A stretch of 64,000 nt of DNA from the NCBI GenBank assembly GCA_947497175.1, contig CANMFM010000004.1:496001-560000 (forward strand). Direction: 5' to 3'. The position numbers and the translations under genes are program-made. This stretch comes from an uncultured Aquimarina sp. (GTDB lineage: Bacteria; Bacteroidota; Bacteroidia; Flavobacteriales; Flavobacteriaceae). Below, piece after piece: positions 59,601-64,000 of the stretch (positions are counted from its first letter, which is position 1; every line of letters begins with the position of its first letter). The notes under the pieces are model-generated. The model made no database searches. It worked only from the letters and a program-made list of their open reading frames with translations, and was not told where the DNA came from.

Positions 59601-60473
59601 GATGAATTAGGAAATATCATCGCATCAACAACTATCAATATTCCTGAAGGAGAATCAAAGGTTACCGTTAATTTTGATATTCCAAAAGGTAGAAATTATA
59701 CTATTGCCCTTACAGGAAATTTGATTGAAATGCGAAGAACCCGTTCTGGAAATGGTGTAAGCTATCCCTATACTTCGCCTTCTGATATCGTTTCTATAAC
59801 TGGTAGTACTGTAACAAGCCCCGGATTCTATTACTTCTTCTATGATTGGACATTTACCTCAAAAGGTGGGCGATGCGAATCTGTAAGAACACCAATTAGC
59901 GTAGATGTTAATAAAAATGACATCAGCGATACGACCATGTATACTATAGATGATACTGAAGAAACACTGCTAAACAACGAAGATACCATAGTCATTACCG
60001 AAGGATCCAACCTGGCCATTAACCTAATTGGATCTACTTTTGATGGAACCCTAACATGGACTTCTCCTTCAAACGAAGTATTTACCAGTAATAGGATCAA
60101 CTTTGAGAATATTCAAAACAATGATTCTCAGGAAGGAAATTGGTCTGTTACTGCCGATTTTGCATCTAATTGCGGTCCTAAAACGCAAACCCTTAATTTT
60201 AATGTAAAAGTAAAGGCAAATCATCCTGAAGGTATCGCCGTGTATCCTAACCCAGCGAGTGATGTGGTTCGTATTAACAGCAATGATGACTTTGAAAATA
60301 CAACCATAACCATATTTGATATGCAAGGGAGAGAAATTAGCAACAGCGTACATATTAACCAGGTATATTCAGATGAAATACAATTAGACATCAGAAACAT
60401 AGCTGCGGGATCTTATTTTATCAAAATAGAAACGAATCAAACACGATTGACAAAGCGAATCTTAAAACAATAA
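56700..60473 (+). CDS. Secreted BNR/VPS10 (sortilin-like) protein with Ig-like regions and T9SS sorting domain
   Basis: Repeated STDSGTNW/STDGGATW/SDDGGSNF motifs, Ig-like NWTGPNGFSSTNASISFDNLTVDHAGTYNV, C-terminal AVYPNPASDVVRI...GSYFIKIETNQTRLTKRILKQ. Confidence 0.9.
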   Translation: MKRLLLLVFVFFFSIASAQYTIDAPWMKTIQTKKKNSRNYQPTFKEIQNAFNQYWETRDPSKKGSGYKPFKRWEYIWESVADAEGYLPTSRDKWIAWQNKTNTQKSLSTNDLSDWEPLGPYTHTNTGSWSSGQARINVIYIDPNTSTTWYIGTPAGGLWKSTDSGTNWVALTDNLPQIGVSGIAVDHSNSNIIYITTGDDDGADTQSAGVFKSTDGGATWNPTGLNPDNSPFSMNEIYMHPSNSNILWVATSSGVFKTTNAGALWERTLEGNIKDLKLKPGNPNTIYAVSPNLFFKSENGGDSFTLITDGVPDNGSRMVIDVTPANPNYVYILSANADQSFQGVYQSTNSGTSFSIRDAIVDPALNPDILESTQAYYDLALGVSDTDADEIYVGCLNVWKSSDGGTNFTKLNEWSEPFAAAYTHADIHMIRAFNSTIFVCSDGGIYSSTDGGVNFTDHTAGIQASQFYKIAVSPKNANKMVGGLQDNGGHAYNDGDGNWLNYYGADGMDTAIDPVNDDQYYGFIQNGGYLFISDDAGSSATNWIEQPASSVGNWVTPLVSNSTGQIFAAYDRLYRVNDVENGWVALANIGGPADQIEIAPSDDNRFYIAAGGVLKRSDDAGRTLADIYNFGVIKGIAVHSTNPDIVWVTTNNKVFRSDDGGSNFNNITSNLPVNDRYVFLNDIVHQAGNEQNPIYVATSTGVYRNVDDGSWTPFFNNLPTTIVNDLEINIPDNSITAATYGRGIWRSSLPTCTTLTAKQEASIDGSTSQDVTSSLIELCTGQSAQLNLNLTGGSIPTYNWTGPNGFSSTNASISFDNLTVDHAGTYNVIIEAPSTCGSAEYVFSINVEQVGIQPKSNSLTDICVEESVVLTATGSNLGYKWYDTDAGGEVIGTGASFTTPALTEDVTYYVAGASSPIVTEDISSPGIDTAEDFDFPQGLVFNTNDDIVLESFKVSAMSTGDRTIVVQDELGNIIASTTINIPEGESKVTVNFDIPKGRNYTIALTGNLIEMRRTRSGNGVSYPYTSPSDIVSITGSTVTSPGFYYFFYDWTFTSKGGRCESVRTPISVDVNKNDISDTTMYTIDDTEETLLNNEDTIVITEGSNLAINLIGSTFDGTLTWTSPSNEVFTSNRINFENIQNNDSQEGNWSVTADFASNCGPKTQTLNFNVKVKANHPEGIAVYPNPASDVVRINSNDDFENTTITIFDMQGREISNSVHINQVYSDEIQLDIRNIAAGSYFIKIETNQTRLTKRILKQ

Positions 60474-60558
60474 GTACTTAGTGGGAGTTTATATCAATAA
60501 GAAATATTGCAGAGAACGCCTCTTAACGCGTATGTAAATGTCCTGTAATGTACACAAG

Positions 60559-60600
60559 ACGAGTTAAAGGTTGCACAAGTACAACCTTTAACTCGTTTTT
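60559..60600 (+). terminator. Rho-independent terminator
   Basis: ACGAGTTAAAGGTTG-N8-CAACCTTTAACTCGT followed by T-tract. Confidence 0.75.
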
Positions 60601-60654
60601 TATATCCAACAGCTAAGAACCCACCCGTATATAAGGCGCTTGTAACGCCAATAA

Positions 60655-60915
60655 ACCGTAATTCTACTAGCTTTTAGTTGTTTTGTTCAGGCAAATTGCC
60701 GTTCTACTACTAGTTTTTGGACGTTTTGGTATACAAACAGTGTGTTTAGAACGGCTAATACCCCGTATCAAACGACCTATATACCCTATACCGACACCCT
60801 ATTACGTCTTAGTTTAGGTCAACAATGTAGTATAGAGGTACTTGTAGAGTCTTTTGAGGTAGCACCGCACTATGTGGTATATAGTCATATACTTTCAAGC
60901 CCTGATGGTACCTGA
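60655..60915 (+). pseudogene. Open frame without a convincing start; possible gene remnant
   Basis: Manual translation ...AFSCFVQANCRSTTSFWTFWYTNSVFRTANTPYQTTYIPYTDTLLRLSLGQQCSIEVLVESFEVAPHYVVYSHILSSPDGT*; higher GC than its surroundings, no ATG start. Confidence 0.35.
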
Positions 60916-60960
60916 AAGGATTTGAGCGCTGACTATAGCGTTTCTTAATATTTCTGAATG

Positions 60961-61125
60961 CCTGATAGCGCGGATTTGCAATCCGTGCCCTGTTTCAAGT
61001 TAAAACAAAGATATTGCCTCGTTGTAAAAAATGAAACTGTCTTCTTCTAAATAGAAAAAGACCACAATTGAGTAGTCTTTTTTCTATATCTGTTGTTGCA
61101 CGGATTGCAAATCCGCGCTATCAGG
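60961..61125. mobile_element. MITE/REP-like element with 28-bp perfect terminal inverted repeats
   Basis: CCTGATAGCGCGGATTTGCAATCCGTGC at 60961-60988 and its exact reverse complement at 61098-61125; each arm contains its own small hairpin (CGGATT-TGC-AATCCG). Confidence 0.65.
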
Positions 61126-61185
61126 GTTTATATTGTTAACTACATATTACTAATCCTCTCTATGGTTCAAAACCTTTATTGTTCC

Positions 61186-64000
61186 TTATTCGTCATCTAC
61201 AAGTATCGGAATTATAGTACCTAGATGAAGTCCAGTATTCTCTCCAAGAATTGTTTTTACACCTTCATCAAATCCAGGAATGTTTTCAATAACTTTGCCT
61301 ACACCGAAACTGGATATTTCTACAACGGCTCCAGTCGCAGCACTATTGTAATCTCCTTCAATAAAATCAAGAGTAATATTTAATCCAGCTCCAATTCCTG
61401 AGATAGTTCCTCCAATTCCTGCAATCTCTGGCGCAAAAGGACCTGCTAACGGAGCTACAACAACCATTGTATCTCCAGTGTTTTCAAGAGTCTTAGCACT
61501 ATCTCTCCCAACTTTTATTGCTGTTTTAGCAACTTCTTTGTTAATAGTCTTCAAACCACTACCAATTTCAGAAATATCCTGAACTTTACTTACAGACATT
61601 CCTGATATACCAGAGCTCTGTTGATTAGTTTCTTGATTAGTAAGTTCTGTTTCAATTATCTTACCAGTCCCCTTTAAAACCTGATTTCTTGCAACTGCTG
61701 TATTATTTTTAAGAGAAACTACTATGTCTGTAACATACATGGCTAAGCCCCAACCTGCTAACTCTAAACCTTCTAGCTCTACACCCATTCCCATTTTATT
61801 CTCCTGAAAAGCATAGGTAGCATTATAAGTATAATCTTCTGCCAAAGGATCTATTTGCCAGAATCTACCTATAGCTGGATCACTTACGCGAAATCTCCAC
61901 TCATGGGTATTTAATCCAAGGTCTTCTGTAAATTCTTGATCCTGATAAGTCTTGAAATTATTTTTAGCCCCTATCAAAAGAGTATTATACCCTTTATGTT
62001 CAAGTCCAAATGGATAATAATTCTGTTCTCTGCGAATCTCGGAAGATGCTATAGATCCATCATTATTATCATCTGCATAAGTAATTCGAGTATTTCTCCA
62101 GATGTCTTTATACCTGTATACATATTGATATCCTCCAGAAGTTTTTGGTTCCAGATATCCTTCCGGATGCGATATTTGCTTAATTGAGCCATTTTCATAG
62201 ACATATCCACTTACATACTCCATATTGGTTATATCACTTCCATTGGTAACGATTTTTTTCAATTTCCCACCGGAAGCATCATAAGTATATCCAATTGAAC
62301 CAGCATTTGCACTATTGCTTATAGCAACTGTTTCAGGTAGGTTTAGGTGGTTATAGGTAATGCCGGTGATGCCTTTGTTACGATCTATAATCATATTGCC
62401 ATTGGCATCGTATTCAAAATCATCGTTGGTATTGGTGCCGTCTTTAAATCCATGGTCTTTGCTTCCTGTATCTGTTACTTTTAAGAGTTTGTTACCGGTA
62501 TCATACATATAGGATAAGATATCCATATCTCCAAAAGTGGTTGCCCCAGCATTGGTATGCCCTTTACGGTTTAAGGATAGTATGTTACCCATCTTGTCAT
62601 AAGACACATTCGATAAGTCATACCTGCCATCATTACTTACTCCACTAGTAATTCTATTGAGTGCATCATAAGTATAGGCATAACTTCGGGTTACATTATC
62701 ATTAGCGGTTTGCCATGAGGTAGCCGAGATATTACCATTATACAATGGGTTTATACCTGTATTGTAATCTATGGCAAAACCAAATAATTTTCCTCCTGTT
62801 GTAGTACCTTCATTAATGGCTTTTAACCAACCCCTTATGTTGTAGTCGTAGTCTACATCTTGCAAGCCACCTCCAACAGTTTTTGATTGTAGTTGTCCTA
62901 ATTCGTCGTAGGTATTGGATACAATCACTTCTTCTGCCTGATTATTGATCTTTTGGGTTTGTGTAAGCAATCGACCCATATGATCATACGTAAAGGTATC
63001 AAGGGTTACAATCGGTGCATTGCTATCTTTGGTGTGGGTGGTCTTGGTTTGTAAGACTCTACCTGTAAAATCGAGTTTGGTTTCTACAATATCAATTGTA
63101 TTAAGATATTTATTCTTGCTAACTACATAAATAGGTCGACTCTTTTTATCGTAATACGTTACTGTAGTAATCCAATCGTTTGTACCCAATACTCTTACTT
63201 TGGTACCTGTAGGCAAAGATTTTGTAGCATTGCTTATGGACTCCCCCAGACTGGTGCCTGGATTAGCAAATATAGCATCTTCGCTATCCAAAAATTGATA
63301 ATCGTCGTAATAATTGATTGTATATATTCCAAAACCTCTTGTTGGACGCGCATTCTTGGTATAATAGACTTTTGTGCTCGAGTTATCAAATGGAGTATCT
63401 ACTCTTTTTTCATCATGAATAGTTTGACTATCGTACCTGCCCTGTGATACCTTACGGGTACTCCCATTAATATTATATCCAGTATAGGCTATCCTGCCAA
63501 GAGCATCATATTTGGTAAATAGCCACGTATCCCATTGCTCTCCAGAATTTATCTTTCTCATATTTGCATCCTGGGTCATTGTAGGTCGATCCAACACATC
63601 GTAGATAATGTATTCCCATCCTTTTCCTGGGATTTTCTTTTCGATAAGTCTATTTCGCTTATCATATCTATACTGATAACACAGTTCTGAAAGTTCGTTG
63701 GCAGATACACTATCAGATACGGTTACCTTGGGCGGGATTACATAAGAAAGATTCCCAAAACTATCATAAACATAATAGGTATCGTGGGCCTCGGCAACAG
63801 CAACACTGGTTGAAGCATAGCTTCTTTTTAGAATCACTCGTCCTAATTTGTCTTTATACTCTCGGGTGGTATGATTATTCCCATCGGCTTCTGTCCAGTT
63901 TTCATCTTTGGTAATGTTTACCTGCAACTGGTTAGGTGGATAAAATCCGTTCTTTTGCAATGTAGGCACCTCTGTATTTGACGGATTAGCAAAAACAACT
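61186..64000 (-). CDS. RHS/YD-repeat protein, C-terminal portion with RHS core and variable C-terminus (5' end outside the window)
   Basis: Multiple YD repeats (YDSFGNLSYVI, YDKRNRLIEKKIPG, YDALGRIAYTG), RHS core WRFRVSDPAIGRFWQIDPLAEDYTYNATYAFQENK; frame stays open from the track's GTG start at 63969 to the window edge. Confidence 0.92.
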   Translation of the reverse strand, partial: VVFANPSNTEVPTLQKNGFYPPNQLQVNITKDENWTEADGNNHTTREYKDKLGRVILKRSYASTSVAVAEAHDTYYVYDSFGNLSYVIPPKVTVSDSVSANELSELCYQYRYDKRNRLIEKKIPGKGWEYIIYDVLDRPTMTQDANMRKINSGEQWDTWLFTKYDALGRIAYTGYNINGSTRKVSQGRYDSQTIHDEKRVDTPFDNSSTKVYYTKNARPTRGFGIYTINYYDDYQFLDSEDAIFANPGTSLGESISNATKSLPTGTKVRVLGTNDWITTVTYYDKKSRPIYVVSKNKYLNTIDIVETKLDFTGRVLQTKTTHTKDSNAPIVTLDTFTYDHMGRLLTQTQKINNQAEEVIVSNTYDELGQLQSKTVGGGLQDVDYDYNIRGWLKAINEGTTTGGKLFGFAIDYNTGINPLYNGNISATSWQTANDNVTRSYAYTYDALNRITSGVSNDGRYDLSNVSYDKMGNILSLNRKGHTNAGATTFGDMDILSYMYDTGNKLLKVTDTGSKDHGFKDGTNTNDDFEYDANGNMIIDRNKGITGITYNHLNLPETVAISNSANAGSIGYTYDASGGKLKKIVTNGSDITNMEYVSGYVYENGSIKQISHPEGYLEPKTSGGYQYVYRYKDIWRNTRITYADDNNDGSIASSEIRREQNYYPFGLEHKGYNTLLIGAKNNFKTYQDQEFTEDLGLNTHEWRFRVSDPAIGRFWQIDPLAEDYTYNATYAFQENKMGMGVELEGLELAGWGLAMYVTDIVVSLKNNTAVARNQVLKGTGKIIETELTNQETNQQSSGISGMSVSKVQDISEIGSGLKTINKEVAKTAIKVGRDSAKTLENTGDTMVVVAPLAGPFAPEIAGIGGTISGIGAGLNITLDFIEGDYNSAATGAVVEISSFGVGKVIENIPGFDEGVKTILGENTGLHLGTIIPILVDDE

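Overview
The window is ~64 kb of low-GC chromosomal DNA from a Bacteroidota/Flavobacteriaceae-type genome. Supporting signs are TAnnTTTG promoters, several T9SS-style secreted proteins, and a CrtD/CruF/CrtY carotenoid block. Main contents: (i) 1-9.9 kb, a minus-strand, TetR-headed acyl-CoA carboxylase catabolic operon resembling atu/liu clusters but with a BKACE-family enzyme; (ii) 10-24.4 kb, PbpC, a hybrid histidine kinase, a thioester alpha-2-macroglobulin lipoprotein, isoaspartyl peptidase, a TIR protein and a radical SAM protein; (iii) 24.9-30.2 kb, a secreted reprolysin-like metalloprotease and a BNR/sortilin-like protein; (iv) 30.3-43.9 kb, housekeeping genes, the carotenoid block, Feo iron uptake (including a 50-aa FeoB-associated Cys-rich ORF absent from the supplied track), SCO and RseP; (v) 43.99-56.63 kb, a ~12.6 kb integrative element in the 3' end of tRNA-Asn(GTT), bounded by perfect 34-bp direct repeats. 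The element carries a tyrosine integrase, an XRE regulator, two RecA/AAA-type ATPases, a GIY-YIG nuclease, a 1050-aa SIR2 + P-loop (STAND-like) protein that looks like an anti-phage NADase, and a signal-peptide beta-barrel-like protein; (vi) 56.7-64 kb, a second BNR/sortilin-like protein, a REP/MITE-like element with 28-bp perfect inverted repeats, and the 3' part of an RHS/YD-repeat gene. The most interesting candidate is the tRNA-Asn island and its SIR2-STAND-like cargo. All family calls come from reading motifs by eye; no database search was run.
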